The translations under genes and the position numbers were made by a program. A DNA stretch of 64,000 nt from DATEJJ01 sp039649115 (GTDB lineage: Bacteria > Actinomycetota > Actinomycetes > Mycobacteriales > Micromonosporaceae), in assembly GCA_039649115.1 (NCBI GenBank), contig JBBWZQ010000282.1, positions 1-64,000 of the forward strand, in the 5' to 3' direction. Under the pieces are notes generated by a model. The model had not been told where the DNA came from and ran no database searches. It saw only the letters and a list, made by a program, of their open reading frames with translations. The stretch's first letter is position 1, and the number at the start of each line of letters is the position of its first letter. Below, in pieces: positions 7,654 to 18,263 of the stretch.

Positions 7654-10119
7654 ATGGCCACCGCCGAGGACCTGCTGAAGGCGACCGACGAGATCCTTTC
7701 CGACGGCGCGCGGCGGGGAATGATGCACAACGCCGCCGAGGACCACCGGCTCGACGGCCGTACCATCCTCGTCGGCGGCCGCCGGTTGGTGCACTTCGGC
7801 TCGTGCAGCTACCTGGGCCTGGACCAGCACCCGGTCCTCGTCGCCGGAGTGGTCGACGCGGTGCGGCGGTTCGGCACGCAGTTCTCCTCCTCCCGCGCGT
7901 ACCTGTCCGCGCCGGACTACGCGCTCGCCGAGGAGCTGCTCGGCACCGTCTTCGGGCGGCCGGCGCTGATCACCTCCAGTACCAGCCTCGGCCATCTCTC
8001 GGCCATGCCGGCACTGATCTCCTCGCGCGACGCGCTCGTCCTCGACCACCAGGTGCACAGCAGCGTGCACACCGCCGCGAAGGTCGTGCAGGCGCAGGGA
8101 TCCGCCGTCACGCTCATCCCGCACAGCGACCTGACCGTGCTGCACCGGCGGGTCGCCGAGCTGTCCCGCATCCACCGGCGTGTCTGGTACGCGGCCGACG
8201 GGCTCTACAGCATGTTCGCCGACTACGCCCCGGTGGACGCGCTGAACGAACTGGTGGCGCGCCACGAGCAGCTGTGGCTCTACATCGACGACGCGCACGC
8301 GGTGTCCTGGCACGGCCGCAACGGCCGGGGGTACGCGCTGGAGCGGCTCAGCCCGCTGGCCGCCAGCCGCAGCATCGTCGTCGGCTCGCTGAACAAGTCG
8401 TTCGCCGCGGCCGGCGGCGTGGTCACCTTCCCGGATGCCGAGTCGCGCCGCCGCGTCTTCACCGTCGGCGGCCCGATGGTGTTCTCCGGTCCGGTCCAGC
8501 CACCGATGCTCGGCGCGATCCTGGCCTCGGCGCGGCTGCACCTCACCGGCGAGGTCCTCGACCGCCAGGAGTACCTGCGCGGCCTGATCCAACTCTTCAA
8601 CAGCCGCGCCGAGCGCGAGGCGCTGCCACTGGTCAGCCCGAGCGAGGCCCCGATCCGGTGCGTCGGCGCGGGCATCCCGGCCATCGCCTACGACGTCACC
8701 GGCCGGCTGCGGGACGCGGGCTACTTCGTCGACACCGCGGTGTTTCCCGGCGTACCCGCGAAGTTGTGCGGGGCCAGGATCGCGCTGACCGCCAGCCACA
8801 CGCCCGAGGACGTCATCGGGCTGGTCGAGGCGCTCGCCGAGGCGCTGCCCCGGGCACTCGCGGCCGGCGGCAGTTCGGCCGGGCAACTGCAGCGCGCCTT
8901 CGCCCGCCAACTGCGGGGCCGCCCGGTGCGGTTGCGCCACATCGCTCCGGACGCGGTGGCTGCCCTGCGGCTGGAACGGCACGGCAGCATCGGTACGGTC
9001 GGCGCGGCCGAGTGGGACCGGCTGTTCGCCGGGCGGGGCTCGTTCCTCTCCTCCGGCCTGCGGGCCCTCGAACGCACCTTCGCCGGGACCCACGAGCCCG
9101 AACACTCCTGGGACTTCCACTACTGGATCGTGCGCGACGCGCGGGACGTCCCGATCGCGGCGACCTTTTTCACCACGGCACTGTGGAAGGACGACATGCT
9201 CGCCACCGCCGCGGTGTCCGCCGAGGTCGAGCGGTCCCGGGCTGCCGACCCGTACCACCTCACGTCCACGACGGTGGCGATGGGCAGCCTGCTGACCGAG
9301 GGCAACCACCTCTATCTGGACCGGACCCGCGACTGGCGGGCCGCGCTGCGCCTGATTCTCGCCGCGGCGCGCGAGGAGGAGGACCGGGCCGGCGGCTCCG
9401 CCGTCCTGCTGCGCGACCTGCCGCACGGCGACGAGGAGCTGCACGAGGTGCTGACCGCCGAGGGCTTCCTGCGCATACCGATATACCCGACCTGGGTGCG
9501 CGAGCTCGACTTCGGTACCGACGCGGAGTTTCTCGCCCAGCTGTCCAAGAAGCACCGTTACCACCAGCGCACCAAGGTGCTCGGCACGCAGCAGCACTTC
9601 GAGGTCGCCGCGATCCCGGGCGGCGGTACGGCGGCCGCCGCGCTGACCGCGGCCGAACGGGACGAACTCTATGCGCTGTACCGCAACGTGCATGCCCGCA
9701 ATCTGGACCTCAACGTGTTCCCGTTGCCCCGCCGGCTCCTCGACGCCGTACTCGACCAGCCCGGCTGGGAGCTGACCGTGCTGCGCCTGCCCGAACTCGG
9801 CGAGCGGCCGGTGGCGTTCACGCTGCAGCACCTCGGCCCCGGCTACGTACAGCCGGTCCTGGTCGGGCTGGACTACCGCCATGTCAGCTCGCACCACACG
9901 TACCAGCAGTTGCTGTGGCAGTCGATCCGGACCGCACAGCGGCACGGCGCGGCGCGTGTCCTGTTCGGCATGAGCGCGGATCTGCAGAAGTCCCGGTTCG
10001 GCGCGAAGCCACAACGCCGTTGGGTGTACGTGCAACCGACCGACGTGTACCACAGCGACGTGCTGACCAACCTCAGCCAGCGGGTGGCGGTGGCGCCGGG
10101 CCCATTGTGGCGAGACTGA
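7654..10119 (+). CDS. Alpha-oxoamine synthase fused to a BioF2-type acyltransferase
   Basis: An 821-residue two-domain protein. Residues 1-405 are a PLP-dependent alpha-oxoamine synthase (KBL/AONS/CqsA type): FGSCSYLGLDQHP, YIDDAHAVSWHG, and the Schiff-base Lys near 248 in GSLNKSFAAAGG. These enzymes condense an amino acid with an acyl thioester with loss of CO2. Residues about 420-821 resemble the large GNAT family often labelled BioF2-like or peptidogalycan N-acyltransferase (AQLSKKHRYHQRTKV, LYRNVHARN, VLVGLDYRHVSSHHTYQQ). The fusion suggests that an aminoketone is made and then N-acylated in one chain. ATG 7654 has GAGGAGGG upstream. The PrnB-like gene begins 62 bp downstream. Confidence 0.85.
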   Translation: MATAEDLLKATDEILSDGARRGMMHNAAEDHRLDGRTILVGGRRLVHFGSCSYLGLDQHPVLVAGVVDAVRRFGTQFSSSRAYLSAPDYALAEELLGTVFGRPALITSSTSLGHLSAMPALISSRDALVLDHQVHSSVHTAAKVVQAQGSAVTLIPHSDLTVLHRRVAELSRIHRRVWYAADGLYSMFADYAPVDALNELVARHEQLWLYIDDAHAVSWHGRNGRGYALERLSPLAASRSIVVGSLNKSFAAAGGVVTFPDAESRRRVFTVGGPMVFSGPVQPPMLGAILASARLHLTGEVLDRQEYLRGLIQLFNSRAEREALPLVSPSEAPIRCVGAGIPAIAYDVTGRLRDAGYFVDTAVFPGVPAKLCGARIALTASHTPEDVIGLVEALAEALPRALAAGGSSAGQLQRAFARQLRGRPVRLRHIAPDAVAALRLERHGSIGTVGAAEWDRLFAGRGSFLSSGLRALERTFAGTHEPEHSWDFHYWIVRDARDVPIAATFFTTALWKDDMLATAAVSAEVERSRAADPYHLTSTTVAMGSLLTEGNHLYLDRTRDWRAALRLILAAAREEEDRAGGSAVLLRDLPHGDEELHEVLTAEGFLRIPIYPTWVRELDFGTDAEFLAQLSKKHRYHQRTKVLGTQQHFEVAAIPGGGTAAAALTAAERDELYALYRNVHARNLDLNVFPLPRRLLDAVLDQPGWELTVLRLPELGERPVAFTLQHLGPGYVQPVLVGLDYRHVSSHHTYQQLLWQSIRTAQRHGAARVLFGMSADLQKSRFGAKPQRRWVYVQPTDVYHSDVLTNLSQRVAVAPGPLWRD

Positions 10120-10181
10120 CTTACGTTACCTTTCTACCTTGTATGCTTTTTATACCAAACGGGGCTGATTCGGAGGTACTG

Positions 10182-11591
10182 GTGTCGCTGCAGCGCATCG
10201 ACCGGTGGACTCTGGCGGAGTTGCCGCGGTGGAACCGGGCTGTCCTGGCGGGGACGGCGACCGGCGCCGGGCTGGTCGACGCGGTGGACGTGGTGTTGCG
10301 GGACGCGCCCGATCCGGACGTGCTGTCCCCGGTCGAGGCGCAGCGGCTCGTGGTCGACTTGGGATTGGCGGGTGTGTGCGTGGCCCGTCATTTCCAGGAG
10401 CGGGACCCGGCCCGGAAGGCGACTCCGGAACAGGCGTTCGCGCCGCTGGTGGTGGGCGCGGGACAGCGCGGGTTCCTGGAGTATTTCGCGGCCCTCGCCG
10501 ACCGGACCGCGACGGGGCACCCGCCTCGGGACAGCTATGCCTCCCTGGTGCGGTGGAACGTGCCCACCACGTCGGTGGTCTGGAACGGGCAGGCGCTCGC
10601 CGTGCTGCCGGGTGTGTTCGCCGACGGGTCCGTGCGTACCTACACCGGTGACGCCGGCGAGCAGCGGTTCTTCGGCCTGCTCAAGAACTGCGAAACGGTG
10701 GAGCGCGCGGTCAACGACCTGCTGGAGCCGATCTCCGACGGGGCGGTGGACCTGTTCGGCGCGGATGCGCGGTGGCGGGTGCGGCTGGCCACGGCGCTGC
10801 TGGAGGTGCTGCGACTGATGTGCGTCGAGTTCGCGGCGTTACCACCGGGGCACGGTTTGCGTACTGACTACTTCCTCGACGTGTTCCGCCAGTTCGCCGT
10901 GCACTGGCGGTACGACGACATTCCGCCCAGCGGCGCCCTGGATCCGGAGGCTCCGCGGCGCGATCTGCTGCTGGGTATCGCTCTGCCCGGCTACCGAAGC
11001 CATGTGCGCCGGGTGTGGCCGGCCCTGCTGGTGAAGGAGCGTGCCGAGATCGACCGGCTGATGGACCGCCCGACGCTGCCGGGCATGCTGCTGCGCCGCC
11101 TCGATCTGGCGGGCGGCGCACTGGGGTCGCTGCCGGTGCCCGACCTGTCCCGGCTGGTGCGTGAGCATCCTGTGCTGGCCGACTGGTGGCTGTTGCTGGA
11201 CGCCAACGCGCGGGTGGCGGGCGCCCATCTGATGCTCAGCCGCACGTTTCTGTTCCGGCCCCAACGCGACCGCGAGTACGCGGGCTTCGGTGACCGGCCC
11301 CTGGTGTCCAACCGGCGCGGCACCACCGGAATGGACGAGGGGATACTGGAGCGGTTGACGCTGGCGCGGCGCGAGCATGCACTGACCGCCCTGCGCGCGG
11401 TGCCGCGCCAGGTCCTGACGGACTGCGCGGGCGGCGGGCAACCACCGGTGGCGGATCTGGTCGCCGCCATCGAGGTCCGGACGGTGGGCCGCGGCCAACC
11501 GGTGTGGCCGACCAGGCTGCGGGCCGCGGATGGCTCCCCGCACCAGGCCGGCGAACCTGAGGCATTGCAGCTCGGGGGTGGCCGCCGATGA
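10182..11591 (+). CDS. PrnB/DUF1864-like heme protein (indoleamine dioxygenase superfamily)
   Basis: A 469-residue protein whose landmarks match my recollection of monodechloroaminopyrrolnitrin synthase PrnB: a VRWNVP...RTYTGD stretch near 125-155, a helix around an AHLML motif with His near 349 at the position of the proximal heme ligand, and GTTGMDEGILERL where PrnB has its GGYxPSMLGELL segment. PrnB binds heme and rearranges the indole of tryptophan. The substrate here is unknown and the match is from memory only. The GTG at 10182 has CGGAGGT upstream; an in-frame ATG at 10143 is the alternative. There is a rare TTA codon at 10839-10841. The stop overlaps the next kinase start by 4 bp. Confidence 0.6.
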   Translation: MSLQRIDRWTLAELPRWNRAVLAGTATGAGLVDAVDVVLRDAPDPDVLSPVEAQRLVVDLGLAGVCVARHFQERDPARKATPEQAFAPLVVGAGQRGFLEYFAALADRTATGHPPRDSYASLVRWNVPTTSVVWNGQALAVLPGVFADGSVRTYTGDAGEQRFFGLLKNCETVERAVNDLLEPISDGAVDLFGADARWRVRLATALLEVLRLMCVEFAALPPGHGLRTDYFLDVFRQFAVHWRYDDIPPSGALDPEAPRRDLLLGIALPGYRSHVRRVWPALLVKERAEIDRLMDRPTLPGMLLRRLDLAGGALGSLPVPDLSRLVREHPVLADWWLLLDANARVAGAHLMLSRTFLFRPQRDREYAGFGDRPLVSNRRGTTGMDEGILERLTLARREHALTALRAVPRQVLTDCAGGGQPPVADLVAAIEVRTVGRGQPVWPTRLRAADGSPHQAGEPEALQLGGGRR

Positions 11592-12775
11592 CCAGCGGCG
11601 CGCCGACCGGGGTGGCCCGGCACCCGGACCCCGACCCCGCGGTCGGGGTCAGCCGCGACGACCTGATGGCGCTGCTCGACCACACCTCCGCCGTGATCTA
11701 CATGCGCGACCTGCGTGGGCGGTACCTGCTCGTGAACCGGCAGTACGAGAGGCTGTTCGACGTACGGCGTGAGGCGATCGTGGGGATGACCGACCACGAC
11801 CTGTTCCCGGCCGAGATCGCCGACGCGTTCCTGGCCAACGACCGGCAGGCCGCCGCCAGTGGTGGCCCGGTCCAGATGGAGGAACGGGCACCTGGCGACG
11901 ACGGTGAGCACACCTACATCACGGTGAAGTTCCCGCTGATCGACACCACCGGCGAGCCCTACGCGGTGTGTGGCATCTCCACCGACATCACCGCCCGCAC
12001 CCGCGCCGAGGAGGAGGTACGCCGGCTCAACAGCGAGCTGGAGGAGCGGGTACGGCAGCGCACCGCCGAACTGGAGGCCGCCACCCGCGAGCTGGACGCG
12101 TTCGCGTACTCGGTGTCCCACGACCTGCGCGCACCGCTGCGGTCGCTGAACGGCTTCAGTGAACTGCTGCAGGAGGACTACCAGGACGCGCTCGACGAGC
12201 AGGCGCGCGACTACCTGCGCCGGATCCAGACCAACGCCTCCCGCATGGCCCAGATGATCGACGACCTGCTCGACCTGTCCCGGGCCTCCCGCACCGAACT
12301 GCACCGGGAACCGACCGACCTGACCACCCTGGCCCACGACGTGATCGGCGACCTGCGGGTCGCCGAACCGGACCGCCAGGTCCAGGTGTCCATCGCCGAG
12401 GCACTGACGGAGTCAGGCGATCCGCACCTGGTGCGGCTGATCCTGCAGAACCTGCTCGGCAACGCCTGGAAGTTCACCGCCAACCGTCCGGACGCGCGGA
12501 TCGACTTCGCCGCCGCGCACGACGGCGGGACCCAGGTCTTCGTCGTGCGGGACAACGGCGCCGGGTTCGACATGCGCTTCGCCGACAAGCTCTTCGACGC
12601 CTTCCAGCGGCTGCACACCGCGACCCAGTTCGACGGCAGCGGTATCGGGCTGGCCATCGTGCAACGCATCGTGAACCGCCACGGCGGCGGGATCTGGGCG
12701 CACAGCGAACCCGACCATGGGGCACAGTTCTCCTTCACCCTCGCCCCACCGCACCCGGCCGCGGACCAGCCATGA
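11588..12775 (+). CDS. PAS sensor histidine kinase (phytochrome-kinase-like C-terminus)
   Basis: A 395-residue soluble kinase. A PAS domain covers about 20-140 (AVIYMRDLRGRYLLVNRQYERLF to GISTDITARTRAEEE, quoted as ends only). A coiled coil (about 140-170) precedes HisKA with the phospho-His in SVSHDLRAPLRSLNGF near 180, then a HATPase domain with LLGNAWKFT, DNGAGFDM and GSGIGLAIVQRI. This H-box variant is typical of bacterial phytochrome-type kinases, though no chromophore domain is present. ATGA overlaps the PrnB-like gene upstream and the response regulator downstream. The three frames are thus translationally coupled, which suggests the sensor reports on the upstream heme protein's chemistry or on a shared ligand. 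Confidence 0.92.
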   Translation: MTSGAPTGVARHPDPDPAVGVSRDDLMALLDHTSAVIYMRDLRGRYLLVNRQYERLFDVRREAIVGMTDHDLFPAEIADAFLANDRQAAASGGPVQMEERAPGDDGEHTYITVKFPLIDTTGEPYAVCGISTDITARTRAEEEVRRLNSELEERVRQRTAELEAATRELDAFAYSVSHDLRAPLRSLNGFSELLQEDYQDALDEQARDYLRRIQTNASRMAQMIDDLLDLSRASRTELHREPTDLTTLAHDVIGDLRVAEPDRQVQVSIAEALTESGDPHLVRLILQNLLGNAWKFTANRPDARIDFAAAHDGGTQVFVVRDNGAGFDMRFADKLFDAFQRLHTATQFDGSGIGLAIVQRIVNRHGGGIWAHSEPDHGAQFSFTLAPPHPAADQP

Positions 12776-13214
12776 ACGACGACCCGATCCTGCTCGTCGA
12801 GGACAACCCCGACGACGTGATATTCACCCTGCGCGCGTTCCGGAAGAACAACATCGGCAACGACATCATCGTCGCCACCGACGGCGAGCAGGGCCGCCAG
12901 TTGCTGCTTCCCGACGACGACACCGCACCGATCCGGCCGGCGCTGATCCTTCTCGATGTCAAGCTCCCGAAGATCGACGGGCTGCAACTGCTGCGTCTCA
13001 TCCGCGCCGACCCGCGCACCCAGCTCCTCCCGGTGGTCGTGCTCACCACCTCCAACGAGGAACGGGACATCGTCGCGAGCTACCGGCTCGGCGCCAACAG
13101 CTTCGTCCGCAAGCCCGTCGTCTTCGGCGAATTCCTCAACGCCGCCAACGTGTTGGGCATGTACTGGCTGCTGGTCAACGAGCCCTCGCCCCCCTGGCAC
13201 GGCCCACACCGGCC

Positions 13215-13218
<4 letters not shown>
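12772..13218 (+). CDS. Single-domain response regulator (Rcp1/CheY-like)
   Basis: A 148-residue receiver domain only. The acidic pocket is seen in LLVEDNPDDV, the phosphoacceptor Asp in LILLDVKLPKIDG, the Thr in VVLTTSNEERD and the Lys in FVRKPVVFGEF. This long-loop type is the usual partner of phytochrome-like kinases. There is no DNA-binding or enzymatic output, so it must act by protein contact or as a phosphorelay intermediate. It overlaps both neighbours by 4 bp, placing it between the PAS kinase and the hybrid kinase, either or both of which could exchange phosphate with it. Confidence 0.93.
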
Positions 13219-15119
<1,901 letters not shown>

Positions 15120-15132
15120 GAGATCGCTCGCG

Positions 15133-16368
15133 TCACGGCCCGACACCGAACCTGGCGTACACGGGCTCGACGGCGTTCAGCGAGGAGCCGCCCTGGAGCG
15201 TGTACCCCGCGGCCACCCATTCGGTCGCGTCCGGGTGGTGCGTCTCGCAACCGCAGTAGTCACCCCACCGCCCGGTGAACGGCTCGTGGGTGCTCGCGCG
15301 CGTGGCGGCGAACACCCAGTTGACGCCTTCGAGGAAACCCACCACGTGCACGGGATGTTTGACACCCCCGCCGCCGTAGAAGAGTGAGATCCCGACCCTG
15401 CCGTTCACGTTGGGAAACGTCGAAGGGTAGGCCCACGCCACTTCGAGGGTGAAGATGTCCGGCTCCAACACCACGGCCTGGGTGTTGGTGTCGACCACCA
15501 TCGCCTTCAGCCACGGTTGCGGGCGAGCGTTCGTGGGAAGCGCACTCCAGAGGAACCCGACGCGACTGCCCGTGATCCAACCCGCCATCGGCCTGCTGTC
15601 GAGCTGCGCCAGCCACTCGGCGCCGCCTGGGCCGGGTGACGAGAACGAGCCGCCGGTCAGGCTTCCGGCCCATTCGCCTCGGGGCGAGACCCGGAATGAC
15701 GTCATGACAGCGTCCTCGGCGTCCGGCAGGCGGAAGATGGTCAGCGGATTTTCGGTGTTCGCGGCCATGAAGTACATGTCCGTGGTGGCGCCCCGGGTCA
15801 GGCAGAGCGCCCCGTGCTCCGTGAAGTAGAAGATGGACGCCGGGTTGAGGTTCGCCAGATGACGCAGCGGAAATTTGATCACCAATGACCCGAACGGAGT
15901 CCTGTCGCGGGCCACCGTGTAGGTCAGGTAGAGGTTGTTGTTGCTCGTGGCGATGTCCGGACGATCGAACATGACGTGCGTCGCCCAGGTGGAATCGAAC
16001 TGGTCCGGGGTGAACACCCAGGACGTCCAGTTTCCCGGCCCGGGACTTCCGGACGTCGACACAGCCAGGCAGAAGAAGTTCGCTCCGTTGATGTCGTCGG
16101 ACTGAAACACCAAGATCCACAAGTTCCTCATGCGGTCGTGCAGCACCTTCGGATCCCCGAATCCGCCGGCACTGTCGGGGAATTCTCTATGCGGGTCGAC
16201 AAACGTCCAGGTCTCCCCGCCGTCGCTCGAGTGGCTGCAGAAGTTGTTGCCCGTCATGAACGCGTGGTCGAGGAAGCTCGCGGCGGTCGGTTCGTTGGTC
16301 GTCGATGTGGAGTGCCCCGTTGCCACCTGATTCAGGTCGACATTCTTGATCAGGTTCACCGATGCCAT
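15133..16368 (-). CDS. Sialidase-like (BNR/Asp-box) beta-propeller protein
   Basis: A 411-residue protein. An Asp-box motif (SSDGGETWTF) near residue 47 and repeated beta-rich segments such as FDRPDIATSNNNLYLTYT and GALCLTRG suggest a six-bladed propeller of the sialidase superfamily. I cannot identify the Arg triad or Tyr/Glu pair of true sialidases, so hydrolase activity should not be assumed. The N-terminus lacks a clear signal peptide, so it is cytoplasmic or exported in another way. It lies 3 bp downstream of the 16372-16905 gene and is certainly co-transcribed with it. Close matches would probably be annotated as glycosyl hydrolase or hypothetical. Confidence 0.6.
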   Translation of the reverse strand: MASVNLIKNVDLNQVATGHSTSTTNEPTAASFLDHAFMTGNNFCSHSSDGGETWTFVDPHREFPDSAGGFGDPKVLHDRMRNLWILVFQSDDINGANFFCLAVSTSGSPGPGNWTSWVFTPDQFDSTWATHVMFDRPDIATSNNNLYLTYTVARDRTPFGSLVIKFPLRHLANLNPASIFYFTEHGALCLTRGATTDMYFMAANTENPLTIFRLPDAEDAVMTSFRVSPRGEWAGSLTGGSFSSPGPGGAEWLAQLDSRPMAGWITGSRVGFLWSALPTNARPQPWLKAMVVDTNTQAVVLEPDIFTLEVAWAYPSTFPNVNGRVGISLFYGGGGVKHPVHVVGFLEGVNWVFAATRASTHEPFTGRWGDYCGCETHHPDATEWVAAGYTLQGGSSLNAVEPVYARFGVGP

Positions 16369-16371
16369 GGG

Positions 16372-16905
16372 TCAGCGCTCCTCTCCCGCTCGGCGCGCTA
16401 CTTCGGGCGCCGGCGTGGGAGGCACGTCCGCGTGGGCGTCCTTCGCCGGTGCCGCCGACATGTGGGCCCGAGCCTTGGCGCGTTCGCGCTGCTCGCGCTC
16501 TGCCAGGCTGGGCGGCGGCTGGTACGGCCCCGCGACGCTCTCGTCCAGCGCGGTCCGCGGCGACAGGCCGGTCGGGCCGGGCCTGGGCGGCCCGTAGTCT
16601 TCGTAGGACGTCCCGGACCGGCTCTCCTGGAATGTCACCTGGTAAGGAAAGGCGCGGTGTGGCGGAAAGAATCCGTGCTCGCTGTCGTGCGCGACGTTGT
16701 GCGTGTTCGCATCGTTCTGCGCCTCGAACTGCAGATACCAGATCGACTCGACGAATACTCTCTCCTGCGGGCACCAGACGGCCCAGAAATCGGCTATCCC
16801 GGTTATCCCGCGCTCCGCGGCAGCCGATTGGGAAAAGGTGCCGACAGGAGTTCCGCCCGGATATCGCTCTTGGTCGGATCCTGCATCCACGAGAACCATC
16901 TCCAA
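16372..16905 (-). CDS. Hypothetical protein upstream of the propeller gene
   Basis: A 177-residue protein of no recognised family. The first 90 residues look like a compact fold rich in aromatics (DFWAVWCPQERVFVESIWYLQ, HGFFPPHRAFPYQVTF, given as fragments). The last 85 are Pro-, Ala- and charge-rich (REQRERAKARA) and probably disordered. There is no signal peptide or membrane segment. It is the first gene of a two-gene operon with the sialidase-fold protein, ending 3 bp before that gene's ATG, so the two products probably act together. The upstream gap 16906-17030 probably holds the promoter; I see no obvious motif in it. Confidence 0.6.
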   Translation of the reverse strand: MEMVLVDAGSDQERYPGGTPVGTFSQSAAAERGITGIADFWAVWCPQERVFVESIWYLQFEAQNDANTHNVAHDSEHGFFPPHRAFPYQVTFQESRSGTSYEDYGPPRPGPTGLSPRTALDESVAGPYQPPPSLAEREQRERAKARAHMSAAPAKDAHADVPPTPAPEVARRAGEER

Positions 16906-17030
16906 TGATCGGACTCGATCTGTGCCACCCGAGGATACGTCTGCACGGTAGATCGACGATAGTCTCCGCCCACACCTTCCGCGACGGCAACGACGTGCCC
17001 GCCCGCCGCGCAGAACCGGTCATCGACCCG

Positions 17031-17657
17031 TCAGCCGCCGCCTGCCGGGCGGTCGCGGTCGCGGCGGCGCCGGCGGATCCGCCAGGCGAGGATGCCGGCC
17101 AGGACCAGCGCGGCGGCGGCGAGGGCGGCGATGCGACCGAAGGTCTTCTCGATGGTGGTGTAGGAGTTGCCGGCGAGGTAGCCCAGCAGCACGCTGCCGA
17201 CGCCCCAGGTCAGGCCGCCGGCGGCGTTGTAGGCCAGGAACCGGCGGAAGGGCATGCGGGAGGTACCGGCGAGGAACGGCATGATCGCGCGGAGGAACGC
17301 CACGAACCTGCCGAGGAACACGGCCGGACCACCCCGGCGCGCCAGCATCCGGCCCGCCGCGTCGACGCGCTCCTGCCGGCGGCGCAGCACCCGCAGCGAG
17401 AGCAGGCGGGTGCCGTAGCGGCTGCCGATCCCGTAGCCGACGCTGTCCCCCACGATCGCCGCGGCCACCACGGTGAGGCACATCAGGATCAGGGCGGCGT
17501 GGCCGCGGCTGGCCGCGACGCCGCCCAGGATCGCCGCGGTCTCGCCGGGCAGCACGAACCCGACGAACAGCGCGTCCTCGGCGAAGACCAGCAGCCCGAC
17601 GAGGAGGTAGACCACCGGCCCGTGCAGGCCGAGAAGGTGGTCGAGCAGCTTGCTCAT
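17031..17657 (-). CDS. DedA-family membrane protein (SNARE-associated/VTT domain)
   Basis: A 208-residue integral membrane protein. It shows the DedA/VTT pattern: LVFAEDALFVGFVLPGETAAILGG near 22-45, the basic loop GRFVAFLRAIMPFLAGTSRMPFRRFLAYN (fragments) near 115-145, and a final helix followed by a very basic Arg-rich tail. DedA proteins are implicated in lipid (undecaprenyl phosphate or phospholipid) flipping and envelope homeostasis. The ATG at 17657 begins the MSKLLDHLL helix. The gene is transcribed alone, with 50 bp separating it from the flavin reductase gene upstream, so it could also belong to that operon. Confidence 0.88.
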   Translation of the reverse strand: MSKLLDHLLGLHGPVVYLLVGLLVFAEDALFVGFVLPGETAAILGGVAASRGHAALILMCLTVVAAAIVGDSVGYGIGSRYGTRLLSLRVLRRRQERVDAAGRMLARRGGPAVFLGRFVAFLRAIMPFLAGTSRMPFRRFLAYNAAGGLTWGVGSVLLGYLAGNSYTTIEKTFGRIAALAAAALVLAGILAWRIRRRRRDRDRPAGGG

Positions 17658-17707
17658 GGGCTTCGCCTGTCGGGAGCGGGTCGAGGCCCACACTATCCCC
17701 GCTCCGC

Positions 17708-18253
17708 TCACCCCCAAACGGCGGATCCGAGCCACGGATCCAACAGGCCGCCCGGTGCGTCGTCGAGCCGGCTGACCCGCGCGAAGCGGGAACGGTGGTA
17801 ACACAGCGGTGGTTCCTCGGCGTCACCGAGGAGCACGGCCCGCACCTCGCCGACGAAGAGCGTGTGGTCGCCCACGACATGGGTGTCGACCGTCCGGTTC
17901 ACCAGGCAGGCCAGGCTGTTCGTCAATACGGGTACCCCGGCGTGGACGGTGAACTCGGGCGCCGGCGCGTCCGGACCGACCGGCATGCCCGCGAAGCGCC
18001 GGCCCTCCCGCTCCAGCGCCTGCGGCAGGATGCTGACGCCGAACCGGCCGCGTGCCGAAAGGACCGCGTGCAACCGCGCCCGGTGCGCGATGCTCACGAC
18101 GACGAGGGGCGGCACCAGGGAGCCGGACATGAACGCGTTCGCCGTCATGCCACGCGGCCGCTCGTCCGGCATGGCCACGCTGACGACGGTGACCCCGGTG
18201 GCGAAGAGAGACAGCGCGTGGCGCAGCGTGTCGCGGTCGACGGTCAAGGCCAC
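17708..18253 (-). CDS. NAD(P)H:flavin oxidoreductase, reductase partner
   Basis: A 181-residue flavin reductase of the FMN-binding split-barrel type: LRHALSLFATGVTVVSV near the start, GMTANAFMSGSLVPPLVVVSI as the flavin-binding strand-loop (fragment), and DHTLFVGEVRAV near 130. It supplies reduced flavin to a partner oxygenase. It lies 10 bp downstream of the acyl-CoA-dehydrogenase-fold monooxygenase gene (18264-19451), which makes the pairing clear. Together they should hydroxylate an aromatic substrate at the start of the 17.7-32 kb catabolic cluster. Confidence 0.9.
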   Translation of the reverse strand: MALTVDRDTLRHALSLFATGVTVVSVAMPDERPRGMTANAFMSGSLVPPLVVVSIAHRARLHAVLSARGRFGVSILPQALEREGRRFAGMPVGPDAPAPEFTVHAGVPVLTNSLACLVNRTVDTHVVGDHTLFVGEVRAVLLGDAEEPPLCYHRSRFARVSRLDDAPGGLLDPWLGSAVWG

Positions 18254-18263
18254 GGGACGCCTC

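Noticed and set aside
7483..10053. Upstream extension of the GAF-PAS kinase frame through the oxoamine synthase fusion region
   Set aside because: The extension is antisense to a gene with intact PLP and GNAT motifs and has no recognisable domain; the ATG at 7482 starts the GAF domain.
10120..10181. AT-rich leader before the PrnB-like gene as a riboswitch or attenuator
   Set aside because: The 62-bp gap is too short for a known riboswitch and shows no clear stem; it may hold a promoter but I cannot define one.
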